Below are positions 15,497 to 25,293 of a stretch of 64,000 nucleotides of DNA, one piece after another. The first letter of the stretch is position 1, and every line of letters starts with the position of its first letter. Below the pieces are notes generated by a model, which saw only the letters and a list, made by a program, of their open reading frames with translations, was not told where the DNA came from and made no database searches. Source of the stretch: Saccharothrix saharensis (GTDB lineage: Bacteria > Actinomycetota > Actinomycetes > Mycobacteriales > Pseudonocardiaceae); NCBI RefSeq assembly GCF_006716745.1, contig NZ_VFPP01000001.1:3968001-4032000 (forward strand), read 5' to 3'. Position numbers and translations under genes: made by a program.

Positions 15497-17089
15497 ATGT
15501 CCACCAGACATCGGGGAGCGACGCTGCTCGCCCTGTCCGGCTTGGTGGGCGCCGCGGCGCTCACCGGCGCCACGGCGGCCACCGCCGCGGCCGACGCCCT
15601 GCCCATCTACGCCGTGCGCTCGGAGGGCCTGACCCAGGACCAGGCGACCGCCCTCCAGCGCGCGTTCGGCCTCAGGACCGTCGAGCGCACGCCCGAGGGC
15701 GTCGTCACGTTCACGGACGAGTCCCGGCACCTCAAGGTGCCCGGCATCGACCGCGGTGCGGGCACGCCCGACGAGAGCGGCCGGGCCACCACGCTGACCC
15801 AGCTCGACCTGACCACCATCCGGGGGCTGCGGGCCGTGCCCCTGGCCGACGCGACCAAGCGCGTCACCGAGGCGCTGCGCGGGGTCGGGCTGCTGCCCGC
15901 CGAAGCCACCGCGAGCGCGTCGTTCACGACGATCGACATCCACGACGCCAACGGCACCGCGGTCGTCAGCGCCCCGCTGGACACCACGGTCACGTTCGCG
16001 CTGCGGCTCGGCGGCCTGCCGCTGGAGGGGCCGGGCTCCAAGATCCGGGTCTCGCTGGACGGCTCGGGCGCCGTCACCCAGCTCACCTACGCCACCCGCG
16101 TCGTCACCGCCGTCGGCACCAAGCCGGTCCTGACCCTGGAGGACGGCCGGCGCGACTGCGCCAAGGCGCTGGGCGCCAACCCGCTGGGCTCGGTCGAGTA
16201 CGCCTACGCCAACAACATGCTCGGCACCGGCACCACGCACCTGGAGCCGTACTTCCGCTGCCAGGCCGCGGAGACGGGCGAGTCGGCGCCGCTGATCTAC
16301 CTGCCGGCCGTCGTCGGCAGCACGGCCCCGCCGCTCGACCCGAGCGTCCCGCCGCGCTCGGCGACCTCCTCCACCTCGCCCGACCTGGGCACGCGCTGGG
16401 TCACCCGGATCGACGTCGGCAGCTCCGGCACGGGCACGTGCCAGGGCATCCCGAGCATCCCCGCCGACATCACCGGCTTCAACAACCAGTTCACCAGCGC
16501 GGGCATCCCGGTGCAGTTCAGCTGGACCGGTGCCAACTCGTGGGAGCAGGACTTCAAGGACCCGATGTTCCCCGGCGGCCAGGACCACCTGTACGCCGAT
16601 GACGTCGACATGACCTACTTCCGCGGGCTCGGCGGCCCGTTCGGCCTGTCCTTCGCCGGGTGCAGCTCCGTCTCCGACAACTACCTGCGCAACACCGAGG
16701 CGCGCTGGGGCAACCGGGACGCCGAGTGGATGAGCCTGCACACGCCCAACCTGCTCCAGCCGACCGCGAGCGGCCAGGCGTGGTGGCAGCGGTGGGGCCA
16801 GGCGTTCCGCGGGCTGCACCAGATCAACAGCTTCGAGACCGGCGTCGTGCAGTGCGGCGCGTTCGGCTCCCGCTACGGCGACTACCTGCTGCGCCACCGC
16901 CTGCCGGTGCTGCGGGCGTGGTCGCGGGCGGCGATCGACACCCAGCCGTCGTGGGTCCGGTGGGCGACCATGGGCCCGATCGGCACCTCGTGGATCGCGA
17001 ACTTCAACGACCACTTCTGGGGCGCGGGCCCGGTCGGCCCGGACACGCTGCCCAGCGTCGGGTACTGGAAGATCTCCGGCCTGAGCTGA
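15497..17089 (+). CDS. Large secreted protein, possible DUF6345 family
   Basis: 530 residues from ATG 15497 with GGAGGA upstream. A signal peptide (about residues 1-34, cleavage near TAAAADA) predicts export. The N-terminal 200 residues are beta-rich; the C-terminal half, from VTRIDVGSSGTGTCQGIP, contains a conserved-looking core, FAGCSSVSDNYLRNTEARWGN, then RDAEWMSLHTPNLL and the WQRWGQAFRGLHQINSF tract. This resembles actinobacterial secreted proteins carrying DUF6345, for which no activity is established; the assignment is from memory and tentative. It stands alone, with a strong terminator 12 bp downstream. Confidence 0.85.
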   Translation: MSTRHRGATLLALSGLVGAAALTGATAATAAADALPIYAVRSEGLTQDQATALQRAFGLRTVERTPEGVVTFTDESRHLKVPGIDRGAGTPDESGRATTLTQLDLTTIRGLRAVPLADATKRVTEALRGVGLLPAEATASASFTTIDIHDANGTAVVSAPLDTTVTFALRLGGLPLEGPGSKIRVSLDGSGAVTQLTYATRVVTAVGTKPVLTLEDGRRDCAKALGANPLGSVEYAYANNMLGTGTTHLEPYFRCQAAETGESAPLIYLPAVVGSTAPPLDPSVPPRSATSSTSPDLGTRWVTRIDVGSSGTGTCQGIPSIPADITGFNNQFTSAGIPVQFSWTGANSWEQDFKDPMFPGGQDHLYADDVDMTYFRGLGGPFGLSFAGCSSVSDNYLRNTEARWGNRDAEWMSLHTPNLLQPTASGQAWWQRWGQAFRGLHQINSFETGVVQCGAFGSRYGDYLLRHRLPVLRAWSRAAIDTQPSWVRWATMGPIGTSWIANFNDHFWGAGPVGPDTLPSVGYWKISGLS

Positions 17090-17099
17090 CCGACCGCTG

Positions 17100-17130
17100 A
17101 CGCGGGGGTCCCGGACCGGGGCCCCCGCGT
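17100..17130. terminator. Bidirectional terminator between convergent genes
   Basis: ACGCGGGGG pairs with CCCCCGCGT at 17122-17130, with an inner CCC/GGG pairing and short loop, in the 50-bp gap between the secreted protein gene and thiQ. Both genes read into it. Confidence 0.75.
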
Positions 17131-17139
17131 CGGCGGGCG

Positions 17140-18111
17140 TCAGCCGATGACCGCGACCCCGTCGTGGTCGACGGCCAGCGTGACGTGGTCACCGGGTGAC
17201 GGTGGCTCGGCGACCGGGGCCACGGCCTCGAAGTCGTCACCGCCCAGCCGCACGAGCAGCCGCACGTGGTCCCGGCGGTGGACGCGGGCCAGCACCTCCG
17301 CCCCGATCGGCCCGGCCGGGTCGACCCTCAGCGCCGTGGCGCGGAGGCCTACCCGGGCGTGGACGCCCACGAGGCGGTCGGCCTCGTCGGGGGCGAGGAC
17401 CCGGCCGCAGCCCAGGAAGCGCGCGGTGTCCACGTCGGCCGGGTGCCGCCAGACCCGGGACGGTTCGCCGACCTGCACGATGCGACCCGCGCGCATCACC
17501 GCCACCCGGTCGGCGAGGGTGAACGCCTCGTCGTGGTCGTGGGTCACGACCAGCGCGGTGGCGCCCGCCTCGCGCAGCAGTCGGGCCAGGTCCAGGGCCA
17601 ACTGCTCCCGCAACGCCCGGTCGAGGGCGGAGAGCGGTTCGTCGAGCAGGAGCAGCCTCGGGTGCGGCGCGAGGGCGCGGGCCAGGGCCACCCGTTGCTG
17701 TTCGCCGCCCGACAGCTCGGTCACCCGGCGGTCGGCGTAGCCGGAGAGGCCGACCAGCTCCAGCAGCTCGGCCACGCGGCGGTCGCGCGCCCGCCGGTCC
17801 ACCCGGCGCATCCGCAGGCCGAACGCGACGTTGCCGGCGACGTCGCGGTGCGGGAAGAGCTGGCCGTCCTGGAACACCAGGCCGAAGCCGCGCCGGTGCA
17901 CGGGCGTCCCGGCGAGGTCCGCGCCGTCCCACGACACGGTGCCGGCGGCGGGGCGCTCCAGCCCGGCCACGGTGCGCAGCAGCGTCGACTTGCCGCACCC
18001 GGACGGCCCGAGCAGCGCCACCACCTCGCCGTCCGCGATCGACAGGTCCACTTCGGACACGGCCGCCACCGGTCCGTAGTGGACGGTCAGGCCGGCCAGG
18101 CGCAACGACAT
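17140..18111 (-). CDS. thiQ: Thiamine ABC transporter ATP-binding protein
   Basis: 323 residues. ATPase with Walker A LLGPSGCGKSTLLR, signature ELSGGEQQRVALARALA, Walker B LLLLDEPLSALDR and switch THDHDEAFTLADRV. After about residue 235 comes a TOBE-like regulatory domain, so it is longer than E. coli ThiQ (about 230) and closer to the Fe/polyamine ATPase layout. ATG 18111 overlaps the permease stop (TGATG). The TPP riboswitch heading the operon supports thiamine or its phosphates (or a pyrimidine precursor) as substrate. Confidence 0.93.
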   Translation of the reverse strand: MSLRLAGLTVHYGPVAAVSEVDLSIADGEVVALLGPSGCGKSTLLRTVAGLERPAAGTVSWDGADLAGTPVHRRGFGLVFQDGQLFPHRDVAGNVAFGLRMRRVDRRARDRRVAELLELVGLSGYADRRVTELSGGEQQRVALARALAPHPRLLLLDEPLSALDRALREQLALDLARLLREAGATALVVTHDHDEAFTLADRVAVMRAGRIVQVGEPSRVWRHPADVDTARFLGCGRVLAPDEADRLVGVHARVGLRATALRVDPAGPIGAEVLARVHRRDHVRLLVRLGGDDFEAVAPVAEPPSPGDHVTLAVDHDGVAVIG

Positions 18112-19724
18112 CAGAACTCCCCGCCGCTCGGCACGCGCAACCGCTCGATCACCAGCACGGCCACCGCGGTCACCACCATCAGCAGCGCGCACGCCGCGTA
18201 GGCCATCTGGCTGTTCAACTCCCCCGGCCGCGACATCAGCCGCGCGATCACCACCGGCAACGTCGGCGCGTCCGGCCGGACGAGGAAGCTCGTCGCGCCG
18301 AACTCGCCCAGCGCCACCACGAACCCGAACCCGGCCGCCGCGAGCAACGACCGCGCCGCCAGCGGCAGGTCCACCTCGCGCCACACCCGCCACGGGCTCG
18401 CGCCCAACGTCGCCGCCGCCTGCCGCAGCCGTTCGTCCACGGCACGCAGCACCGGCAGCACGATCCGCACGACCAGGGGCGTCACCACCAGCGCCTGCGC
18501 CAGCGGCACCAGCAGCGGCGACGTGCGGAAGTCACCCGGCAGGGCGTCCATCGTGATCAGGTAGCCGAAGCCGACCGTCACGGCGGACACGCCCAGCGGC
18601 AGCATCAGCGCCGTGTCGAGGGTCTCGGCGAACCACGTCCCGTGCCGCCGCAGCCCGACCAGGACGACCGCCGAGGTGATGCCGACGACCAGCGCCACCA
18701 GGGTGGCGTCGGTGGCCGTGCGCAGGGAGTTCACCGCGGCGTCCAGTCCGGAGACCGCCAGCGTGCCGCGCTCCCCCGTGCCCGCCAACGCGGCGTAGCC
18801 CGCGAAGCTCCAGCCGTCGTCGGTGGCCAGCGACCGCGCCACCAGCCCCACGACCGGCGTCAGCAGCGCCGCCACCACCAGCCACGCCGCCGCGACCACG
18901 CCCCACTCGCCGCCGGTGGGCCGCCGGGCCGGCTCGACCCGCAGCGACAGGGCCCGCTCCCGCCTGCGCCGCGCCGCGCCGCCGATCACCAGCACCGCGA
19001 TCACGGCGACGAACTGCACCAGCGACAACGCCGCCGCACCCGGCAGGTCGAACAGCTCCACGGTGCGCAGGTAGATCTCGGTCTCCACCGTGCGGTACCG
19101 CGCGCCGCCGAGCACCAGGACCGCGCCGAAGCTGGTGGCGCAGAACAGGAACACCACCGACGCCGCCGACCCGATCGCGGGCGCCAGCGACGGCAGCACG
19201 ACCGAGGTGAACGCGCGGACGCGGGACGCGCCCAGGGCCCGTGCCGCGTCCTCCGCCCGCCGGTCGACCCCCGCCCACAGGCCGCCGACCGTGCGGGCGA
19301 CCACGGCCACGTTGAAGAACGCGTTCGCCAGCACGATCGGCAGCACGCCGCCGTCGGGCCACAACGCCCGGAACGCCAGCCCCACCACCACGGTCGGCAG
19401 GACGAACGGCACCATCACCGCCGCCCGCACCAGGCCCGTGCCGCGGACCCGGCAGCGGGCCAGCAGGAACGCCACCGGCAGGCCCGCGACCAGCGCCAGC
19501 ACTGTCGCCGCGGCGGCTTGGCCGAGGGTGAACGCGACCAGGTCCCAGGTGTCGGCGCGGGCCAGCACCGGCAGCACGCCGCCCTCGCCCACGCCGAGCG
19601 CGACGATCGCCACCACCGGCCACGCGAAGAACACGCCCAGGAACACCAGGGGCAGCAGGGCGGCCAGCGACCAGGCCAGGCGTGGGCTCAGGGCGCGTTT
19701 CAGCCCTGCACCAACGTGCGCCAC
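18111..19724 (-). CDS. thiP: Thiamine ABC transporter permease, two-domain ThiP type
   Basis: About 537 residues with two fused permease units, as in ThiP/FbpB. Each has its EAA loop: ARALGASRVRAFTSVVLPSL in the first half and AATLGASPWRVWREVDLPLA in the second. About 12 membrane helices are visible. Start is uncertain: the sequence offers GTG 19724 (overlapping thiB by 25 bp), and no ATG is close to the first conserved residues (LKRALSPRLAWSLAALLP). Middle gene of thiB-thiP-thiQ; length matches ThiP (about 536). Confidence 0.92.
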   Translation of the reverse strand: MAHVGAGLKRALSPRLAWSLAALLPLVFLGVFFAWPVVAIVALGVGEGGVLPVLARADTWDLVAFTLGQAAAATVLALVAGLPVAFLLARCRVRGTGLVRAAVMVPFVLPTVVVGLAFRALWPDGGVLPIVLANAFFNVAVVARTVGGLWAGVDRRAEDAARALGASRVRAFTSVVLPSLAPAIGSAASVVFLFCATSFGAVLVLGGARYRTVETEIYLRTVELFDLPGAAALSLVQFVAVIAVLVIGGAARRRRERALSLRVEPARRPTGGEWGVVAAAWLVVAALLTPVVGLVARSLATDDGWSFAGYAALAGTGERGTLAVSGLDAAVNSLRTATDATLVALVVGITSAVVLVGLRRHGTWFAETLDTALMLPLGVSAVTVGFGYLITMDALPGDFRTSPLLVPLAQALVVTPLVVRIVLPVLRAVDERLRQAAATLGASPWRVWREVDLPLAARSLLAAAGFGFVVALGEFGATSFLVRPDAPTLPVVIARLMSRPGELNSQMAYAACALLMVVTAVAVLVIERLRVPSGGEF

Positions 19725-20737
19725 TGCTGCACCCACCGCTCGCGGTTCGCGTCGACCTCGGCGGCGGGCAGCGACCGGGAGCCTGCGGGCAGCGGTGCGG
19801 CCTTCGTCCACGCCTCGGGCAGCGTGACGCCCTCGCGGGACGGGTAGACGTACATCTGGCCCGGCACGTCGGCCTGCACCTGCTCGCCGAGCAGGAAGTC
19901 CACGACCTTCCCGGCGTCGTCGGGGTTCTTCGCGCCGTTCAGCACGCCCGCGTACTCGACCTGGCGGTAGCACGTGTCCGGCAGCGCCTTGGTGCGCGGC
20001 GTGCCGTCGTCACCGATCTCCGCCGACGGCGACGACGCGTACGACACCACGATCGGCCGAGACCCCTTGCCGCTGGAACCGGAGAAGTCCTGCGTGTAGG
20101 CCTCTTCCCAGCCGCTGACGACCTTCACGCCGTTGGCCTTGAGCTGACCCCAGTAGTTCTGCCAGTTCTGCTCGCCGAACACCGCGATCGTGTTCAGCAG
20201 GAACGCCAGGCCCGGTGAGGACGTCGCCGGGTCCTCCACCACCAACATGTCCCGGTACTTCGGGTCGGCCAGGTCGGCGAGCTGCTTCGGCTCGCCGATG
20301 TCCCGGAGCGCGGCGACGTCGATGTTGAGGCACACGTCGCCGACATCGACGGCGTGCAGCCGGTTCGGCGGGTCGAGCTCGTAGCGCTGCGCGCCTTGCC
20401 GCGCCTCGGGGCTCGCGTACTCGGCGAACACGTCCTCCTTCAGCGCGCGCGAGGCGAACGTGGAGTCGACGCCGAACACGGCGTCGCCGATCGGGGCGTC
20501 CTTGGTCAGCACCAGCTTGTTCGTCAGCTCACCCGCGCTGCCGGAGGCGAGGGGCTTGATCGTGATGCCGGTGTCGGCCTTGAACTCCTCCAGCAGCTCG
20601 GGGCTGATCGCGAACGAGTCGTGCGTCACCAGCGTGACGACCCGCTCCCCCGGCGGCGGCGCGTCGGAGGTGGTGACCGAACAAGCGGTGAGCAGCGCGA
20701 ACGCGCTCACGACGGGCAGCACTCGACGGAGCATCAT
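19700..20737 (-). CDS. thiB: Thiamine ABC transporter substrate-binding lipoprotein
   Basis: 345 residues, ThiB/TbpA-like periplasmic-type receptor. Signal peptide with lipobox LLTAC (Cys near residue 19). The mature start VVTLVTHDSFAISPELLEEF is typical of ThiB, and GDAVFGVDSTFASRAL and EDPATSSPGLAFLL match the ligand-lobe motifs. Two adjacent ATGs (20737, 20734) follow AGGGAG; the second has better spacing. That Shine-Dalgarno lies inside the 3' strand of the riboswitch, so ligand binding should block translation. Confidence 0.94.
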   Translation of the reverse strand: MMLRRVLPVVSAFALLTACSVTTSDAPPPGERVVTLVTHDSFAISPELLEEFKADTGITIKPLASGSAGELTNKLVLTKDAPIGDAVFGVDSTFASRALKEDVFAEYASPEARQGAQRYELDPPNRLHAVDVGDVCLNIDVAALRDIGEPKQLADLADPKYRDMLVVEDPATSSPGLAFLLNTIAVFGEQNWQNYWGQLKANGVKVVSGWEEAYTQDFSGSSGKGSRPIVVSYASSPSAEIGDDGTPRTKALPDTCYRQVEYAGVLNGAKNPDDAGKVVDFLLGEQVQADVPGQMYVYPSREGVTLPEAWTKAAPLPAGSRSLPAAEVDANRERWVQQWRTLVQG

Positions 20738-20740
20738 CTC

Positions 20741-20824
20741 TCCCTACACCGGCATGACCCGGATCAGGTTGTACGGTCGAAGGCTCACGCGCCTTCCTCT
20801 CAGCCCGGCGCACCGGACTCCCGT
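20741..20824 (-). promoter_or_regulatory. TPP riboswitch (THI element)
   Basis: Reading leftward the conserved elements occur in order: GGGAGT (20822-20817), CTGAGAGG (20803-20796), ACCTGATCCGGGT with upstream AC (about 20770-20757) and CATGCCGGTGTAGGGAG (to 20740). The last block doubles as the ribosome site of thiB, so regulation is probably at translation initiation. Feature limits are set by the closing stem. Confidence 0.96.
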
Positions 20825-20867
20825 GGCGAACGGGCAGCTTACCGCGCGCGGTGGCACGATCGGGGTC

Positions 20868-21161
20868 ATGGCCGAACTGCTGACCGACGACCAGGTGACC
20901 GCCGCGCTGACCTCGTTGCCGTCCTGGCGGGCGCAGGACGCCGCACTGGTGCGCACGGTGGAGCTGGAGAGCTTCGCCCGGGCGCTCCAGGTGGTGAACC
21001 GGGTGGCGGAGATCGCCGAGAACGACAACCACCACCCCGACATCGACATCCGCTGGCGCACGCTGACGTTCCGGTGCAGCACGCACTCCAGCGGCGGGGT
21101 CACCGCGCTGGACGTGTCACTCGCGGAGGAGATCGAGTCGGTCCTCGACGTCTTCCCCTGA
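20868..21161 (+). CDS. 4a-hydroxytetrahydrobiopterin dehydratase (PCD/DCoH)
   Basis: 97 residues, full length for pterin-4a-carbinolamine dehydratase, which recycles the pterin cofactor of aromatic hydroxylases; many bacteria carry it without such hydroxylases, where molybdopterin roles have been suggested. The active-site block NDNHHPDIDIRW (family [ED]xHHPD) and the final TALDVSLAEEIE helix are present. ATG 20868 is chosen because MAELLTDDQVTAAL is the normal N-terminus. It diverges from the thi operon and its last 45 bp overlap the convergent mannosyltransferase gene. Confidence 0.94.
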   Translation: MAELLTDDQVTAALTSLPSWRAQDAALVRTVELESFARALQVVNRVAEIAENDNHHPDIDIRWRTLTFRCSTHSSGGVTALDVSLAEEIESVLDVFP

Positions 21162-22331
21162 CCGCCGCGCCACCCGCCCGCGCAGCACGACGGCGATCGT
21201 GACGAGCGTGAGCACGCCCACCGCCGGGTACACCCAGCCCAGCGCCGAGTAGTACCAGGGGCGCGGGATGACCCAGATCGACGGCTGGGCCTTGAGCAGG
21301 AACGAGATCAGGTAGCTGCCGATCGCCACCAGCCACGCCACCGCGGTGACCGTCGCGAGCCGGTGCCTGGCCGAGTGGACGAGCCACAGCAGCGCCGGTA
21401 CCGCCCACACCCAGTGGTGGCTCCACGAGATCGGGGAGACCAGCAGGCCGAGGAACTGCACGGACACGATCATCGCCAACGTGTCCCGCGCCTTCACCGA
21501 GGCGTGCAGCGCGAACCCGGTGAGCACGGCCGCGACCGCCACGGCGGCCAGGAAGACCGGCCCCGTGCCGATGTCGTAGCCGACCGTGCGGGACAACGCG
21601 CCGCGCAGCGACTGGTTGATCGCCGAGCCGACCGGTCCGACCCGCGAGGCGTCGCCCAGCAGGTGGAACCAGTACTGGTTCGACAGGCTCGGCGAGATCG
21701 CGTACGCCACCGCGACCGTGCCGAGGAACGCGGCGATCGACCACGCGGCGGCCCGGTAGCGGCGCACGACCAGGAAGTAGAGGCCGGAGATCGCGGGCGT
21801 GAGCTTCAACCCGGCCGCGATCCCGACGCCCGCGCCCTGCGCCCAGCTCCGCGCGCTGACCATCGTGCCGAGCAGGAGGGCGGCCAGGACCAGGTTGACC
21901 TGGCCGTAGTTCAGCGTGGTGCGGACCGGCTCGACCCACACGAACAGGCCGGTCCACAGCATCGCGCGACGCGGGTCGTCGCTGCCGACGAGCTGGAGGG
22001 ACTTGCGCGTGACGAACCACAGGCAGGCCAGGCAGGCGAGCTGCCAGACCCAGCGGGCCACGCCCCACGGCACCCACGACAGCGGCACGAAGACGAGCGC
22101 GGAGAACGGCGGGTAGGTGAAGGGGAGGGCGAACTGGTCGGAGAACTCCTTGAGCCGCCAGTCGTAGAGGAAGCCGGTGAACAGCTCCGGTGAGGCGTTC
22201 CGGTAGACCATCAGGTCGACCATGGTCATCTTCGTCTGGAACGCCACCATCGCCAGGTGGCCGAGCAGGGACAAGCCCAGCACCCACGGCGCGACGGTGA
22301 GCACCCGCTGCTCGAGTGTGCGCAGTCCCAC
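21117..22331 (-). CDS. GT87-family polyprenyl-phosphate mannosyltransferase
   Basis: 404 residues, integral membrane protein with about ten helices (DUF2029/GT87, the PimE type). These enzymes use polyprenyl-phosphate mannose on the outer face to extend lipoglycans or glycolipids. Family marks are FTYPPFSALVFVPLSWVP after the first loop, NYGQVNLVLAALL in the middle and SPISWSHHWVWAVPALLWL later. The GTG start at 22331 is fixed by GGAGG eight bases upstream; the extended frame lacks a signal. It overlaps the convergent dehydratase gene by 45 bp. The acceptor is unknown. Confidence 0.92.
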   Translation of the reverse strand: MGLRTLEQRVLTVAPWVLGLSLLGHLAMVAFQTKMTMVDLMVYRNASPELFTGFLYDWRLKEFSDQFALPFTYPPFSALVFVPLSWVPWGVARWVWQLACLACLWFVTRKSLQLVGSDDPRRAMLWTGLFVWVEPVRTTLNYGQVNLVLAALLLGTMVSARSWAQGAGVGIAAGLKLTPAISGLYFLVVRRYRAAAWSIAAFLGTVAVAYAISPSLSNQYWFHLLGDASRVGPVGSAINQSLRGALSRTVGYDIGTGPVFLAAVAVAAVLTGFALHASVKARDTLAMIVSVQFLGLLVSPISWSHHWVWAVPALLWLVHSARHRLATVTAVAWLVAIGSYLISFLLKAQPSIWVIPRPWYYSALGWVYPAVGVLTLVTIAVVLRGRVARRSGEDVEDRLDLLRE

Positions 22332-22435
22332 TGCCCTTACCTCCACGATCGTGTGAATTACACGACTGTCGGGCCACGAAACGGGGTACCCGGACGTCAA
22401 GACGAGTGGGAGATCAACGCAAGGGGATAATTCGC

Positions 22436-22540
22436 ATGACCACCGACATCGTCGTTTTCACCGTCTCCGCCCTGGGCATGCTGGCCACCGCGGGGGGCGT
22501 CTTCGCCCTGGCCCGCCACAGCCGCAACCAGGTGCGCTGA
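22436..22540 (+). CDS. Tiny single-helix membrane protein
   Basis: 34 residues: MTTDIVVFTVSALGMLATAG, then GVFALARHSRNQVR. One hydrophobic helix (about residues 5-26) and a short basic cytoplasmic tail, the plan of small regulatory or stress membrane proteins. AAGGGG precedes the ATG by about 10 nt and a perfect 14-bp terminator hairpin follows the stop by 18 nt, which makes it a self-contained transcription unit. Divergent from the GT87 gene. Function unknown. Confidence 0.7.
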   Translation: MTTDIVVFTVSALGMLATAGGVFALARHSRNQVR

Positions 22541-22558
22541 CGCCTGGAGCACAGTACC

Positions 22559-22589
22559 TCGGGGCGGTGCGTCGAACGCACCGCCCCGA
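22559..22589 (+). terminator. Terminator of the 34-residue membrane protein gene
   Basis: Perfect 14-bp stem (TCGGGGCGGTGCGT and its complement) closing a CGA triloop, 18 nt after the stop. Confidence 0.8.
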
Positions 22590-22590
22590 A

Positions 22591-22671
22591 CTCTGTTCCG
22601 GCCCCCGCGACTCGCTGCACGTCACCGTGCCGTTCGAGATCGACATCGACCCGGCGAAGCTCATGCCGTGA
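22591..22671 (+). pseudogene. Possible C-terminal scrap of a Uma2-family nuclease
   Basis: A short open frame ends DSLHVTVPFEIDIDPAKLMP-stop, which resembles the C-terminus of Uma2-family (PD-(D/E)XK-like) proteins. Nothing upstream continues it; a terminator hairpin precedes it. The rest of the gap to 22864 has only a 57-codon antisense frame (22834-22661) with no recognisable family. The region looks like decayed coding DNA. Confidence 0.3.
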
Positions 22672-22842
22672 CGCCCCGTCGGCGGTGCACGCCGGTCAGG
22701 TTCAGCCCCTTGGCCGCTCCGCCGCCTTCCGCGTGGCCGACCGCACCGGTGGCCAGGGCGATCACCACGTCGGCTTCCGCCGGCAGGGCCAGCGCGCGCT
22801 CCTGCTCGTCGGTCGACCTCGGGGTCACCGCCATGTTCCCGG

Positions 22843-22861
22843 TGCCACCAACGTGGTGGCA
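22843..22861 (-). terminator. Hairpin just downstream of ychF
   Basis: Perfect 8-bp stem TGCCACCA/TGGTGGCA with an ACG loop, 3 nt beyond the ychF stop codon. No T-run. Confidence 0.5.
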
Positions 22862-22864
22862 AGA

Positions 22865-23944
<1,080 letters not shown>

Positions 23945-24024
23945 GGTGGGTGAGTCTACGCGCCCACGACGCCGTGTCCGATTCCCGCGAGCCACACCCT
24001 CCCGCCGCTGGCAGAGTGGGGTGC

Positions 24025-25293
24025 ATGCTCCTCGACGACGAACGCGCCTACCGGGCCGTCGCCGCCCGCGACGCCCGCTTCGACGGGTGCTTCATCCTCG
24101 CGGTGCGCACGACCCGGATCTACTGCCGACCGTCCTGCCCCGCCGTGACGCCGAAGCGCCGCAACGCCGAGTTCTACCCGACCGCCGCCGCCGCCCAGTC
24201 CGCCGGTTACCGGGCGTGCCGGCGGTGCCTGCCCGACGCCGTGCCCGGCTCGCCGGAGTGGAACCTGCGGGCCGACCTGGCCGCCCGCGCCATGCGCCTG
24301 ATCTCCGACGGCGTGGTGGAGCGCGAGGGCGTGCCGGGGCTGGCGGCGCGGCTGGGCTACTCGGAACGGCACCTGACCCGCGTGCTGACCGCGGAGCTGG
24401 GCGCGGGGCCGTTGGCGCTGGCACGCGCGCACCGCGCGCACTCCGCGCGGTTGCTGATCGAAACGACCGACCTGTCGTTCGCGGACATCGCGTTCGCGGC
24501 CGGTTTCGCCAGCGTGCGGCAGTTCAACGACACGATCCGGGCGGTGTTCGCGGCCACGCCGTCGGCGATGCGCTCGGCCCGTGCCGCGACGGGCACCGCG
24601 GGCCGCATCACGCTGCGCCTGCCGTACCGGCCGCCGTTCGACGCGGCGGGCCTGCTGGCGTACTTCCGCGCCCACGCGATCCCGGGCGTGGAGCACGTGG
24701 CGGACGGTTCCTACGCGCGGTCGCTGCGGCTGCCGCACGGGCAGGCGACCGTGCGGCTGGAACCGGCGGACGGGCACGTGTCGTGCTCGCTGCGGTTGAC
24801 CGACCTGCGCGACCTGGGCAGCGCGGTGAGCCGGGTGCGGCGGCTGCTCGACCTGGACGCGGACCCGGTGGCCGTGGACGACTTCCTGTCCGCCGACCCG
24901 GCGTTGCGCCCGTCCGTCCTCGCCCGGCCGGGCGTGCGGCTGCCGGGCAGCGTCGACGGCGCGGAAACCCTGCTCCGGGCCCTGGGCCACGACGAGCGGG
25001 GCGAGGCGCTGGAGCACCCGGACGGACCGGTGACGCACCTGTACCCGGCGCCGTCGGCGATCGACTCGCCGGTGGCGCGGGCGGTGGCGGACGGCACGTT
25101 GCGGGTCGACGTCGGCCGTGACGCGGACGAGCTGCACGCCGAGCTGTCGGCGTTCCCCGGCATCGGCCCGCAGGTCGCCTCGTACGTCGTGATGCGCGTG
25201 CTCGGCGCCCCTGACATCCCATTGACCAGCGACAACATCGCGTGGCGCCCGTGGCGCTCGTACGCCGCGATGCACTTGAGGAGGACCGCGTGA
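24025..25293 (+). CDS. Ada-type regulator fused to AlkA-like glycosylase (eroded)
   Basis: 422 residues. The Ada N-domain has the zinc/methyl-acceptor set C34-x3-C38-x26-C65-x2-C68 and should take methyl groups from phosphotriesters. An AraC helix-turn-helix follows (LAARLGYSERHLTRVL, DIAFAAGFASVRQFN, about residues 90-180), then an AlkA-like N-domain. The HhH-GPD glycosylase part looks shortened: the helix after PGSVDGAE (usually VRAVLGQQVS) is missing, the PSAI region is short, and LTSDNIA runs straight into WRPWRSYAAMHL. The hairpin PGIGPQVASYVVMRVLG is kept. Regulation and methyl sensing are probably intact; base excision is doubtful. GTGA overlap with ogt. Confidence 0.9.
   Translation: MLLDDERAYRAVAARDARFDGCFILAVRTTRIYCRPSCPAVTPKRRNAEFYPTAAAAQSAGYRACRRCLPDAVPGSPEWNLRADLAARAMRLISDGVVEREGVPGLAARLGYSERHLTRVLTAELGAGPLALARAHRAHSARLLIETTDLSFADIAFAAGFASVRQFNDTIRAVFAATPSAMRSARAATGTAGRITLRLPYRPPFDAAGLLAYFRAHAIPGVEHVADGSYARSLRLPHGQATVRLEPADGHVSCSLRLTDLRDLGSAVSRVRRLLDLDADPVAVDDFLSADPALRPSVLARPGVRLPGSVDGAETLLRALGHDERGEALEHPDGPVTHLYPAPSAIDSPVARAVADGTLRVDVGRDADELHAELSAFPGIGPQVASYVVMRVLGAPDIPLTSDNIAWRPWRSYAAMHLRRTA

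Noticed and set aside
22661-22834. 57-codon minus-strand frame MAVTPRSTDEQERALALPAE...
   Set aside because: No ribosome site or recognised family; overlaps a suspected Uma2 scrap. Left as unsupported.
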